This document shows, piece after piece, positions 36,544 through 47,514 of a stretch of 64,000 nt of DNA. Location of the stretch: the NCBI GenBank assembly GCA_019188255.1, contig JAETXT010000016.1, positions 1,054,001 through 1,118,000 of the forward strand, given 5' to 3'. Each line of letters begins with the position of its first letter. Positions within the stretch are counted from its first letter, which is position 1. Made by a program: the position numbers and the translations under genes. This stretch comes from Verticillium longisporum (lineage: Eukaryota; Ascomycota; Sordariomycetes; Glomerellales; Plectosphaerellaceae). The notes under the pieces were generated by a model that searched no databases, had not been told where the DNA came from, and saw nothing but the letters and a program-made list of their open reading frames with translations.

Positions 36544-37654
36544 TAATACGGAATGCGAGTAGTATAGTATAGCTACTATACTAAAAGGTCTAGCCTACCC
36601 AGGGTCTCTAGATTAACTAGATACTACGCCTATAAGGCAGGTCTCGCAGGTTATAACTCTATTATATAGGCTATTAACCCTATATAACTAAGTAGGTATA
36701 TATTAGTTAGGTAAGCTATAGCCTCTACCTAGAGAGGCTATAGCTCACTTAACTATTAGGGGTGCTATAGGGTATAATTAAGAGCTATATTCTATTAGCT
36801 ATATATATAGGAAGTATTATATACCTTAGTTACCTAACCTAATAGAGGCTAGACTTCTAAAGGTCTACTAAGGCTAGACTACTAAATCTACTAAGGCTAG
36901 ACTACTAAGTCTACTAATGCTAGACTACTTATTAATCTAGGTTCTAGGTAATAACCGAAGGTAATATTATCTTAATAGATAAAGGGATTATTAAGAGATG
37001 AATTAATAAAGGAATATAAGAGGAAGAGAGATATAGAAGTCGATGTATCTCGAGAAGGAGGCATCGTAGGAAGGAATGAATTAAAGATCTTAGTAGCCCT
37101 GAATTTTAGCTATAGAATAATATATTTTTCAATAGGAACGGTAATAAGCATTTCTTAGATTAAATTAAAGTAAGTTCTCGGATTAACTTTATATAAGGTA
37201 AAGCTTATCTAGAAGAGTATCTATTTATAATAATTAAGGGCGTTAGAATTAGATAGGGAATATTATTAAATAGAAAGTAACGATTTTACTTAAAAAATAA
37301 AGATATATTATTATTATTATTATTAAAACCTTAAAAATTAGAGCGGGGAATTACTCTATATCTAATAGACTAACCCTTAGGGGCTGGGCGTAGATAAGGC
37401 ATATAGACTACCTCTAGATCTATAGGGAAGTAGAGTCGGTTCTACTCTAGCTTATAAGCTAAGCTAATAAAAGATAAGAGAAGTTAAATGGTTATTATTA
37501 TTTAATAGTTCTATAGAATCGTATAAAACTTATACTATTATATAGCTCCGCTTTTCTCTTTCTTATAATATAGATATTAATATAGTTTAGCTTTTATTCT
37601 AGCTACTAGAAGGGTTATAAGACCCTATTTCCTATAATAATTAATTTAGAATAA
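36544..37654. other. RIP-affected DNA between element ends
   Basis: From about 36740 the sequence repeats the left end (ATTAGGGGTGCTATAGGGTA against ATTGGGGGGTGCTATAGGGT at 21048), including the 23 bp repeat cluster. A palindrome TAGCCTCTACCTAGAGAGGCTA lies near 36719-36740, and an ATT trinucleotide run near 37302-37325. 37035-37100 is much less RIP-mutated than its surroundings. No coding sequence can be supported. Confidence 0.5.
36848..36931 (+). repeat. Second cluster of the 23 bp repeat
   Basis: Related units start at 36848 (25 bp variant), 36873, 36896 and 36919 (partial). They follow a copy of the sequence that also precedes the first array (CTTAGTTACCTAAyACAATAG-like), so the cluster belongs to a second copy of the same host element. 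Confidence 0.8.
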
Positions 37655-37746
37655 TTTAGAATCGATTTAGAATAGATTATTTAAAAAAGAAATCGGCTAA
37701 TATTAAGTAAGCCCGTTTTAATACTTTCACTCTATTCTAGTATCCC

Positions 37747-37848
37747 CTAATAATTAGGTTAGCTCCTAAAGAGTTTTAGCGTAAATTAAAAGCGGACCTA
37801 ATAGTCAGCTCAGGTCGATACCCAATGGTCAGGTGAACTTATACCTCC
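37747..37848 (-). repeat. Right terminal inverted repeat of the composite element
   Basis: Inverse partner of 20951-21052. Its outermost half keeps CpA/TpG bases (for example CCCAATGGTCAGG) that are converted to TpA in the internal copy ending at 36543. Confidence 0.85.
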
Positions 37849-38734
37849 ACCTAAGACTGGGTATTTCACGAAGCAAGGAGCCCTTTGACACTCCTCTATT
37901 TGCCTCATAGGCATTCAGCAATCGTACTGATTCCAAGACACGTTCTCATTCTACATCTGACAACCTCACGACTGCAAGGTGGACCAAAGCAGAGACTGTA
38001 TAATCAGTGCTCGGAATAGAGTGACGAAAAAGTGGATGTTAATCGTTACTGCTGACGCGTGTCTGGACACTTATTTAACTGTGAACCCAATCCGCGGTTG
38101 TTGGTCGCCACAGGTTACAGCCCCACAGGTTTAGGGGTGCTGTGCCAGTCTGCACCCCTCAATTATGCACAGATTTCTCCTAGGTCGTCGACACCCTTAG
38201 ACAGAGACCTTACTCCTGTATGTGAAAGGTACCTCGAGCCAGTGAGACAATTTCAATGTTCTTCATCTGATCGAGGGGTGACCATGGACATCCCCAGGAG
38301 ACACAAGTTGAGTATCTTTGTTATATCGGCCAGCTTGATCAAACCTGTGTCATTCAATCTCGCCCCGAAATTGCCGATCCGATAGGGGCTTATAGAGGCT
38401 TATGATATGCTCACGGACCATAGGATCTCTGGGGCGAGGAGGTGCGTAATAGGAGTGAATACCCAGAGGTAGGTACCTACCTACCTAGGTACCTATGCAG
38501 CCCAGCTTCTCCTGCCAGCCAACATCACTCTGTCTTCTGGTGTTAGGTAGCTTGTAGCCTTTACCCACTTGCACCAATCGAACGTCAGCCTGAGATCACG
38601 GCTTGTGTCCAATGCCGACCCTGACTTTCGACTTCTTCTATTTGGACGGCTTCATCCTTTTAGGTCGTGCTGCGGCCACTGTCCCCACGCAGTTCGCCAG
38701 TTCAACATTAACCTGAGTTCCCATATCAGGCACC
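37849..38734. promoter_or_regulatory. Right flank of the transposon block and pkh promoter
   Basis: 886 bp of normal composition; the AT-rich block ends sharply at 37848. A TAGGTACCTA cluster lies at 38467-38496. A CT-rich stretch and AACCTGAGTTCCC precede the kinase ATG. Small ORFs are unsupported. Confidence 0.5.
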
Positions 38735-41354
38735 ATGAGCGGGGATCTCAGCTTGTCCAAAGCCCTCGGAGGACTACGCATAGCCAACCCGGACGACACC
38801 GACACAGTTCCATCTCAGGAAGGCGCCGCGTCTGCTTCGCTGCTGGTTTGCGACCCTCCTCCGACCTCTTCATCCGACAAGCAGCAGGCACCGGCCAGAT
38901 CTGGATCACAATCGTCACCGAGTCATCTTCCGTCCCACGACCAATACGGCGCCGCTGTTGACCCGGGCGCCCCCAGCAATCAACATCAACCGAAGATGTT
39001 TCGAGACTCAATGCATACCGTCAGCCGACATCCATATACCTACCAGATGTTGATCGGCTAGCCGGCCAATCGTTCTCTTCGAAAGGCCGGCCCCAATCCG
39101 GTCAATACCATGGCTCTATGAGCCGCGCGCTTCCTGAAGATGTGCGAGTCTCTTCGCAGCATGAGGCGCTGAAGAACGAGCGATCCCGGTCGTCAATGTA
39201 CGGTATGCCCACAAGAAGCGACTCACGATCTGTCCCTGGACAAACCGGCCCTGTGCCTTCACGGGAGTCAAGCCACAGCTCTCGCCAAGGCGCCCAAGCA
39301 CCCACGACTGGAACTCTGCCGCCGCGACGAAGCTCTAAGGGCATGGGAGGAGGCTATGCATCAGCCTCAGCCGCTACCGCCCCATCACGACGGGAACCAT
39401 ATGGCCCTGAAGACTCACTGCCCTCTTCAAGCGAAGAATGGAAGGATCGCGGTGCAGCGGTGGGCATGCGGCGTGATGTTGACTCAAATGGGAAGACTGT
39501 CATCCGACATGTCAAGAAAGGAGTACGTGACTTCAGTTTCGGCCGTGTCCTTGGCGAAGGGTCATACAGCACCGTTTACTTGGCCACGGATCGGCAGACC
39601 TTGAAGGAGTACGCTATCAAGGTACTCGAGAAACGCCACATCATCAAAGAGAAGAAAATCAAATATGTCAACATCGAGAAGGATACATTGAACCGCTTGA
39701 CGGAGCATCCCGGTATCGTCCGCCTGTACTACACATTTCAAGATGAGAACTCCTTGTACTATGTGTTGGACCTCTGCAATGGAGGCGAGCTTCTCGGTGT
39801 GCTCAAGAAAACAGGCACTTTCGACGTTGATTGCACCAGGTTCTATGGAGCACAGATCTTGGACGCCATCAATTACATGCACTCAAGGGGGTTATCCACC
39901 GCGACCTTAAGCCTGAGAACGTACTGCTCGACGATAATATGCACGTCAAAATCACCGACTTCGGCACCGCCAAACTCCTGAAGACGCCACGAGAACTACA
40001 AGGCCCTGCGCCTACAGGTGGGGGTCCACTAGATGGCAGTACTAGAGATCAAGATGGAGAAAGCCGCGCAGCATCTTTTGTTGGCACAGCAGAGTACGTC
40101 AGTCCGGAACTTCTGACTAGCAAAAACGCGTGTAAGGCGAGCGACTTGTGGGCCTTTGGGTGTATCATTTACCAGCTCCTGGCCGGCCGGCCACCTTTCA
40201 AGGCTGGCACAGAATATTTGACATTCCAGAAGATTGTCAACCTTGAGTACGAATTTCCTCCCGGCTTTCCGGCAGCGGCCCGGGACCTAGTCGAAAGGTG
40301 CCTAGTTCTCGACCCAGCTCGACGACTGACCGTGGAGCACATTAAGAACCATGAATTTTTGACGGTCATCCCTTCGGCAAGTCTCTCTGGAGACAACAGG
40401 CTCCGCGCCTGCGGCCTTATAATCCTGCACCCCAGGAGCCAACTTTAATCCAGCTGAACGGGCACGCAAGCTCCGCTCCTAACACGTCAAATACTGCCAG
40501 AGCATCGCTGCCAACAGGTCCTTCGACATCTAACAATGCAGCGAGACCGGCAAGGATCATCACCGAACTCCCTCCACCAACCCAATTAGACATCGAGTGG
40601 TCGCCAGTATTGACTCGCACAAACGAGCGGATTGTGAAGCTCGGCGACTTAATGGTCATCTCGAGCCCACTCCCCAGCAGTCCTCACGGGAAAGGCGGGG
40701 ACCACGGAGAGGGTCATAAGAAGTTGTCCAGGTTTTTCGGCGGCAGCACTACAAAGAAACGACAAAGACTCGTCATGATCACCTCGAGCGGGCGCATTGT
40801 TCTTGCACCGGCTGGCGGCGAAGACAAACGTGCGAAGCAGGAGATCTCCCTTTGGCCCCCGAATGCTCCTGGAAAACCCAGGTGGATGTTAAAGGGCAGA
40901 CGGTGTGGTGTGTGAATACGGTAAGTTGCTTCCGGCCGATAGATGGACGCTCCACGACTAGAGGTTGTGACTGACCAATGACACCTAGGACAAATCTCAC
41001 TACACATTCGAAGACCCAAAGTCATCCGCAGGCACATCATCAGAACTTGGCGGCCTGTCGGCGGACGACTGGATTGAGGCGTTGGTGCGAGCGAGGGAGC
41101 TCGCGCTTTCTCAGAACTCGGCCCCTTCATATGCTGCTGACAGTGGATTTGGAGATATGTCATCAACTATGTCGAGTCCAGCCAGCACCCTCGGCGGGCG
41201 TGGCCCCTACGGAGACGGATACAGCGGGGGTACGTCAGAGCGATCGGGACGAAATCATCTCAGTAAGAGCCAAGCGAGCTTGGAGGACCCTACACCCAAG
41301 CGCAATCGGTTCAGTAAGCGGCAGTCAAAGAGCGGACTCGGTGCGCAATTCTGA
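38735..41354 (+). CDS. pkh1: PDK1-family protein kinase (Pkh/Ksg1) with four frame breaks
   Basis: Master AGC-kinase activator: PDK1 homologues phosphorylate the activation loop of AGC kinases in sphingolipid and cell-wall signalling. Exons 38735-40920 and 40989-41354. Visible in order: disordered N-terminus; glycine loop LGEGSYSTVYLA; YAIKVLEK lysine; VIHRDLKPENVLLDD; KITDFGTAK; FVGTAEYVSPELL; then a C-terminal PH-like domain (VKLGDLMVISS to DDWIEALVRAREL). The frame breaks four times, each needing one extra base: at the C5 run 38970-38974, the G5 run 39887-39891 just before HRD, the T5 run 40356-40360, and near 40851-40860. Adding four bases makes exon 1 divisible by three and gives about 851 aa. 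No introns fit these positions. PDK1 is usually essential, so assembly indels are a serious alternative to gene death. Confidence 0.88.
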
Positions 41355-42331
41355 GATATTTGAAACGGGAAGACCGATGATGCCTGGTGTCGGCTGTCCT
41401 GTCTTGGCTGCGTCCTCGAGTATCGGAGGCCCAAGACAAGAGCCTTGTGACACAGAGAGCCCTAGGCACGCAGGGCCTACAAGTTATCTATTTTATCGAG
41501 TCTGATCAGCATTCAGGAGCATGGCGTTTCGTCAACTCAAGTACTATATTCGCTGGCCTGGATAGAAGCATGGAGGCAATAATCGATTTGTTGCAGTTGG
41601 ACAAGATGGCTAAAGATAGACATCCGACCAAATATTATACCAAGCGTTGAGTTTGGTCCAGGAAGGCGAATGATGTTCGTTCCCGCATCCACCGACAAGG
41701 GGCGATTTGAACCACATTTGCATACAGCAACGAGGAGCGACACTGATTCTGCTCTTTACTCGGTCGGGCAGCTCACCTGGCATAACTTAACAAACCGGGG
41801 AGCCGTTGATGTGACGGTTCAACATGAGGAGATGCTATAATATACGATACTTAGATAGTAGTTGATGTCTCTGAACCGCATTGTAAGCCGAGATTCGCGG
41901 TTAGCATTGAGAACGAAGTCCTTCGAATACAGCATCCCGGGGTTGAAAAGTAGGCGTGAACCCCGGTTAGCACCAGACCTGTTGCTGTTCCGGTTTTTGG
42001 CTGTTGTCCCAATACCTGCTCCTTTCCTAATTCGCTGGTGACAGGCAGTCAAGACCGGACCGCTATCGCACAATGATGGGTAATAGAGTTTGGTGACTAT
42101 GATCACAAGTGGCTCAGTGGGCGAGTGGCTGAGCGAAGTTTAGCCAATAGTGGCGCTGGCGCTAACTTGTTCCGTCGTGCGGGCATGATAGGAAGGAATC
42201 TGGGACTCTAGCCTCGCGAATTGACACGCCTGGGAAGTCGCGTCATCACATTATACAAAGCCCGGAAAGGCCAAACGCGCTACACCCGACTCAAATACTA
42301 CAGGAGGCGACTTTAATTGCCTTACTCTAGC
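41355..42331. other. Intergenic region
   Basis: 977 bp between two rightward genes, containing the pkh 3' flank and the upstream region of the SWIB gene. I see an imperfect GAACCCCGGTT-type inverted word near 41937-41970 and nothing that supports a gene or tRNA. Confidence 0.45.
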
Positions 42332-44028
42332 ATGCAGCCTCAATTCCGAGCTGGGCCTGGGCCATACGGGCCTGGTAGCCAGCAAGCCCCACAGCGCACT
42401 CCTCATCCGGGTCCGAGACGAAATGGAATGGGTAAGTTGCCGCCTGCTGACTGTATCGAAGTGTTGCTGGCGAAAAGCAACTGACTGAAAACTTCAGGTC
42501 CAACGGCGCCAGGCCCCCAACAGTCCGCCCCGATGAACCGAGCCTCTATGGGCTCGCTCCCACCCCATATCCCGGCGCAAGCGCATGATCTCGAAAAGAT
42601 GACCGCAGCCAGAGCACTGAAGAGACGAAGCCGCAAGCCGACCGACAAAGAACTTCCAGAAGGCATCGAGGACTGCCTTGCTACAGGCGATTCTGTGGCG
42701 CAACGATACAGAGAGCTGCGTGGCATTGAGCGACGACTGGATGCAACCTTGATGCGGAAGCGATTGGACATAGCAGATAGTCTCAACCGCACCACAAAGG
42801 TAATGACTGCCATATACTGATGGTTGAGATGTTGCTCGCTAACCATATGTTGCGCAGCGCTACAAGACTCTTCGCATATGGATCAACAACACAGTCGAGG
42901 ACCAAGTGTGGCAGACCAACGGGCTTGCTGTTGACACGTTCGATTTTACACCGAACGTGGAAGCGTCTTATCGCGTCAAAATCGAAGGTCGCTTGCTCGA
43001 CGATGGTTATGATAACTCGTCTGACGAACCTGATGGGTCGGACAGCGGCGATGACAGCTCAGGGAGTAAATCAACCACCCAACGCTTCACCCATTTCTTC
43101 AAACACTTGACTGTTGAATTCGATACCAGTCGTTCACGCGCTGCTGCTGATCAAACGGTCACCTGGAACAAGTTCGACACGACCAAGCCCAACCACGCAA
43201 AGTCTCCAGCATCCACAGAGGCTGACGAGCTGACGTTCAAACGCAATGGGGACGAGAACATGAATATCACGATCAAATTGACGCGCCAGGAAAGCCCGGA
43301 GCGACATCGGGTACGGCCCGAACTAGCGGAGATCATCGATATGGTTGAAGCTACTCGGCAAGAGGCGATCATGGGCGTCTGGGATTATATCAGAGCATCA
43401 GGGCTTCAGGAAGATGAAGAGAAGCGTCATTTCCGATGTGATGCTCTTCTGCGCAAGGTTAGTTGCTACCCCCGTTTCCATACAGCTCTCTGCTAAGCTT
43501 TGTGCTTCGAACAGATTGTGACGCGCGGGGATGTTGGTGCTATACCGAATCTGGGAGAATACGTCGACCGCTTTCTCGAACCTTTACCCCCAGTCAGCCT
43601 TCCGTATACCATTCGGGTCGATGAGGCATTCCACCGCAACCCACAGCCTACAGTGTACGATGTTCAAGTCGCCGTCGACGATTCTTTCCGCAGTACTACG
43701 CTTCCATTCGTTGCAAGTCCTACTTATGGCAACGCGCTCAAGGAGATCATGGCGCTAGATGACCAGCTGATAACACTAGTTGGGGCGGTGGCTAATTCTA
43801 AGGCCAAACATTCATTCTTCATGTCCCTTGGTAACGACCCTGCTGTTTTCCTCCAAGATTGGTTCAGCTCCCAGAAGCGCGACCTTGAGATCATTGTGGG
43901 TGAAGCTACCAGGGGGTGGCGAGGATGCCTCAGGCGAAGAATGGCGTCGAGGCGGCAAAGACAGTGTGTGGGCAACGCAGAATGCTCGCGAGAGTGTCAA
44001 TATTATGCTGGCTAAGCCGTCGCGTTGA
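42332..44028 (+). CDS. snf12: SWIB-domain chromatin remodelling subunit (Swp73/Snf12/Rsc6 type), C-terminal frame break
   Basis: Homologue of BAF60/Swp73, a core subunit of SWI/SNF- or RSC-type nucleosome remodellers. Exons 42332-42431, 42498-42799, 42858-43457 and 43515-44028. The N-terminus is Pro/Gly/Gln-rich. ALKRRSRKPTDKELPEGIED and RELRGIERRLDATLMRKRLD are conserved in the family. The SWIB domain spans about 43310-43620 (RVRPELAEIIDMVEATRQEA to the LPPVSLPYTIRV end), split by intron 3. At 43912-43916 a G5 run shifts the frame: the continuation from GGEDASGEEWRRGG to ARESVNIMLAKPSR is in another frame and ends at 44028, while reading on gives an unlike tail ending at 44015. One G fewer restores about 504 aa. 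SWI/SNF versus RSC membership cannot be decided here. Confidence 0.9.
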
Positions 44029-44729
44029 CGAAGCTTAAATGGGGCTCTGCGCAAGGCGAAGGATTGTCGGAAAAAAGGGAAAAGGGGAGGGGATTCTCCT
44101 TTCATTGCAACAGCATGCTGTCCAGCAGGTCTCCATCGCTGCGGGGACATTGCTGTTGAGCTTCTTGCCATTTTTGTATCCTTAGCCAATGTTGTTGACA
44201 AGAGTAAGTATGATGTACAGGCGAAGCACCTACCGGCCTAACATTGTGACGTCCGTACAGGGATGGTTTCGTGATATGAACAACTAGACGACACGAAACT
44301 TTGGAACGGAACTGCTTATTTTCATGACCAGATTCCTTCCTTGAGCAGCACAGTCAAAGCGCCCTTTGCAGAAGCCCAGGGAAATTGTATGCACAACTGC
44401 CATCGCCAGACGGATCACGCTTTGATTACATATACCAGTAAAGGTTACACGTTTGGCTGCACACAAGACGATACAACCCTGACTCCTTCATGTCGGGCGT
44501 GGACCACTCGCTCAAATTGATTGCAGGCAACCTTGAACATAACTGGAAGCAATTTCAATGGGGACGCTGGCACATGGTTCAATTTCCAAACACGTGTGTA
44601 CTGCACAGGAGTGTTTCCTCAGCCAGTCCACGGCTGGAAGCATCGCCAGACTACCAGAGCACGCGACGTACATCTCGATAACGATGATTAGGTGAAACTT
44701 GTAAATTTTCCCCTTCGGACATATTTTGC
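44029..44729. other. Intergenic region between convergent genes
   Basis: 700 bp between the convergent SWIB and hym1 genes, so it holds two 3' ends. No convincing gene, RNA or repeat is seen. Confidence 0.45.
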
Positions 44730-46052
44730 TTAACCACCATGCCGCTGCGGAGGGATGGGGTTGGGTGGCATGTTCCTAATCTGTTTGATCAGGAATTCTC
44801 GCTCATCAATAAATTGCTCATCATCTGTTCTGTCCTCCAAGAAATGGGATAAAAACGACAGTAGCTTTTCCCGATTCATAAGCAAGATCTTCTGGACCGC
44901 AATCGATTTGTGTGGGTTGGCCACGAAGACTTTGAAGACGTGAAAGCCTTCATATTGTACCATCTTCCGATCATCACGGAGCAAGTTCATACAGATCTTG
45001 AGATGTTCGCCGCGGTCGACGTAGGCTGTCATAACGCTGTAGTTGGACCGATCCAGTAGGATCTCACCAAGTAGCTTGATAGACTGGCGCTTCGTGACGT
45101 AACTGTTTGACTGCACCAGGATGCTATTGTACTTGTCAAAGAACAGGTCGAAATTGACGGACAGGTATCTGGGGACCAGTTCCTTGTGTCTAGTTAGAAG
45201 CTCCTGTCAAACTTTTTGTCAGTATTGTTGTGTTCAATCAAGCATAGTCTCGATCAAACATGGGCTAAGTCGGCGCCGAGACTTACACGAAATGTAGTGA
45301 ATGCATCAGCCGAGACCTCGAACGAGCTCTTGTCAACCCATTCAAAGAACTTCCAAAATACGCCTGTGCCGGTCTGTTTTCGATCTCTGTCAATGACACT
45401 GAGGCCTTTGGAACTGGAGCCTGGCTGATCTCCATCATCATACAGAATGGCGGCGGCGGCAGATTCGGACTTGAGAACTTCTCGCAGTACAGAGCCAGCC
45501 GGCGTTGCACTCTCCTTGTGGTCGTAACCTCTGCATAGCTCGAGAAGGACCTGCGGTCTTTGGTTCACGACGTAGGACAGTGCAATTGGGTCACTCTTTG
45601 GGGATGCTGTGGTCGGGCGGAATCGAAAGACGTAAGAAAATATGACTTGTGTGTCTTTTCGGGACTCAAATGGCAATCTCCAGAGGTTGACGGCAAGCAG
45701 AAACAGCAAATCCTCTTCGATCAAACCGGTCACTAGCTGATAGATTTGTTCGGGACTACTATCAGCTTCTGCTTCCGTGTTAGTTGCAATGTTATGGCGT
45801 GGCTTCGTGGGCTCGGGAGTCGGCATGACCTTGTGTTCCTTGTAATATCATCTTCATCTGGCTGAGCACCTTCGCAAGCTCCTCACCCTGTGAGCTTCGT
45901 GTTAGCTGAAGCCCTGATCGAGGAGACGAGCGGGGGAATAACCGCACCCTTGTGCCAGAATTCGGCACGTCAAGGCGCATGATATGCTCCCGCGCCTGCT
46001 TCGGAAGGTCTACAACCGTCCTCGTCCGAGCCCTGCCAAAAAGGAACGACAT
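44730..46052 (-). CDS. hym1: Hym1/Mo25-like scaffold protein
   Basis: Mo25/CAB39 family helical-repeat scaffold that works with GCK and NDR kinases in the RAM/MOR morphogenesis network; Aspergillus hymA and Neurospora hym-1 are needed for conidiophores and hyphal polarity. Four exons, 45948-46052, 45830-45887, 45287-45768 and 44730-45203, give 372 aa, the usual size. Signatures include MSFLFGRARTRTVVDLPKQA, GVFWKFFEWVDKSSFEVSAD, YVTKRQSIKLLGEILLDR and FHVFKVFVANPHKSIAVQKI, then LEDRTDDEQFIDER near the end. The donor after exon 2 is GTCATG, unusual but followed by a good ACTAAC branch site. No frame breaks. It is divergent from sfi1 across a 1.46 kb spacer. Confidence 0.95.
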
Positions 46053-47514
46053 ATCGAAGCTGTGTTGTGTTGACAGGGTCCTTCCAGGGGAACAGGTGAG
46101 CTCGAGTGTAAGTTGTAATACGGGCGGCGCCGAGGTAGAGATGCCGAAGGATTGAAAGTCGCTATACGTGGCGGTCCGGGTTGTTGCGATGCTGCGATGG
46201 CGACGTTGGGCTATAATGCGCTGTTCCCTGTGTTGTCTTCGTCGACTGATTAGGCAGGTACGACAATAGTGTCAGATGGAATACGCCTATCTGTACCCTC
46301 GCGTTATGCATTTCATGTTCGGCCATTGTCGCTCTATCACAAACTGAATGCATAGCACCTCGGTTAATACATATATTTGTTTGCTGAACACTCCGTAATC
46401 TTTGTCTCTCGACATGTAAATTATCTCGGCTCATCTACCCAGTGATACGGTATAGGGAGCGCGGCGCGTGAACAGTCGAGGTCAGTCGAGGGCTCAGATT
46501 CATTCCACCTAGAACATGTCTTGCTCAGTGTGCAGCCGAGCTATTATCCAATCCGGCGGTCAACCGGTCTCGCATTGCGTACCCCCGCCACACATGACGG
46601 TCATTTGATGTTGCGAGAAGCCACCTGAGAAAGCGTCAATACTTCTTTAAGTAATATATATAGATATACACATCTATAAATAGGCGTGGCCGTCGAAAGA
46701 AGTGAATCGGGGAAGCCACTCACTAGATAACAATTCTTCAGCTTCATAAATTCTTTCAAGCACTTATCTTTGTGAACGGCGTTGTAATCGGAGACGATAC
46801 ATTTGCCGTACACAGATATCTAGTACCGTATCAACTTGCTGTGAAACTTGCGTTTCTCCTAACCTCACTTACCTCCGCGCTACAATTGGAGACTGCCAGA
46901 GCAACCTTCTGGATAGGCCTCGTCCGACTAGGCATGGTTTGTGTTTGCTCCAGGTAATGAGTGTCTAAGTAAGGCTTCACTTAAAGCAAATCGTAGAAAG
47001 AAAGCGATGCAGGCTACACTCATACGCAGGTCGTCGTGTGACGATGTCGTACAAATGATTGATCAAGTTGAGTCGCACGTGCCATTCAGAGGTAATGCAA
47101 GTAACGGTTGGTGTGGGGTGGGCTAATAAGCTCAGATATCTGATCAGGTACCTACCTACCTAAGGTACCTACCTGGGTAGTAGATGCGACCCCGCTAAGT
47201 TCCAACACGATTGGATGGCCGCGTTCTGCACGTCGCGACAGACGCGCCTGGGTCTGGAATTCGCGACTGCAACATCAAAATGTACACTCCTCCCAAAGCG
47301 CTCGATCGCGCACCAGCTTCACATTTGCTACAAACCCCGACCTAGTTAACAGACTCACCACTTCGTTTCTTGCTTGACCGCAAAGGCGCTTTTCTCCATG
47401 ACAAAACTGCCGTCGGAATCGACAGGGTGTCTCTGAGGGTGGCGGCACTGCCTGTCCCTCTACAAGCTATATGTGTTGACAAACTAGCATGCTACTCTTC
47501 AGGTGCTGATTCAC
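46053..47514. promoter_or_regulatory. Divergent promoter region of hym1 and sfi1
   Basis: 1.46 kb containing both promoters. An AT-rich patch (TAATATATATAGATATAC) lies near 46650-46672, and a strong TAGGTACC cluster at 47146-47180. None of the small ORFs is supported by composition or family. Confidence 0.5.

Larger units (their letters stand above)
20951..37848. mobile_element. Composite TIR-bounded transposon nest, RIP-mutated
   Basis: The two borders carry matching inverted repeats of about 102 bp (20951-21052 and 37747-37848), both beginning GGAGGTATAAG and containing CACCTGACCATTGGGTATCG. The flanks read ACCCAAG at 20944-20950 and ACCTAAG at 37849-37855, a candidate 7 bp target duplication with one C/T difference. 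Inside are a 23 bp minisatellite, two nested copia elements and duplicated element ends (36366-36543 and from about 36740). No transposase frame survives. The element type is not determined; long TIRs with a 7 bp duplication fit several class II superfamilies. Confidence 0.65.

Noticed and set aside
20951..37848. Starship giant-element hypothesis
   Set aside because: No tyrosine-recombinase captain or cargo gene is visible, and the contents are fully explained by TIR ends, minisatellite and two copia elements.
38059..38961. ORFs upstream of and overlapping the pkh start in other frames
   Set aside because: They overlap the pkh N-terminus or leader and lack any conserved motif.
39880..39900. 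Intron or programmed frameshift to explain the pkh break before the HRD motif
   Set aside because: The coding sequence is contiguous on both sides with no donor or acceptor and no slippery heptamer with a downstream structure; four such sites in one gene are implausible.
41930..42060. Possible tRNA or small RNA fold in the pkh-SWIB spacer
   Set aside because: Inverted words are present, but no cloverleaf or A/B box pair could be built.
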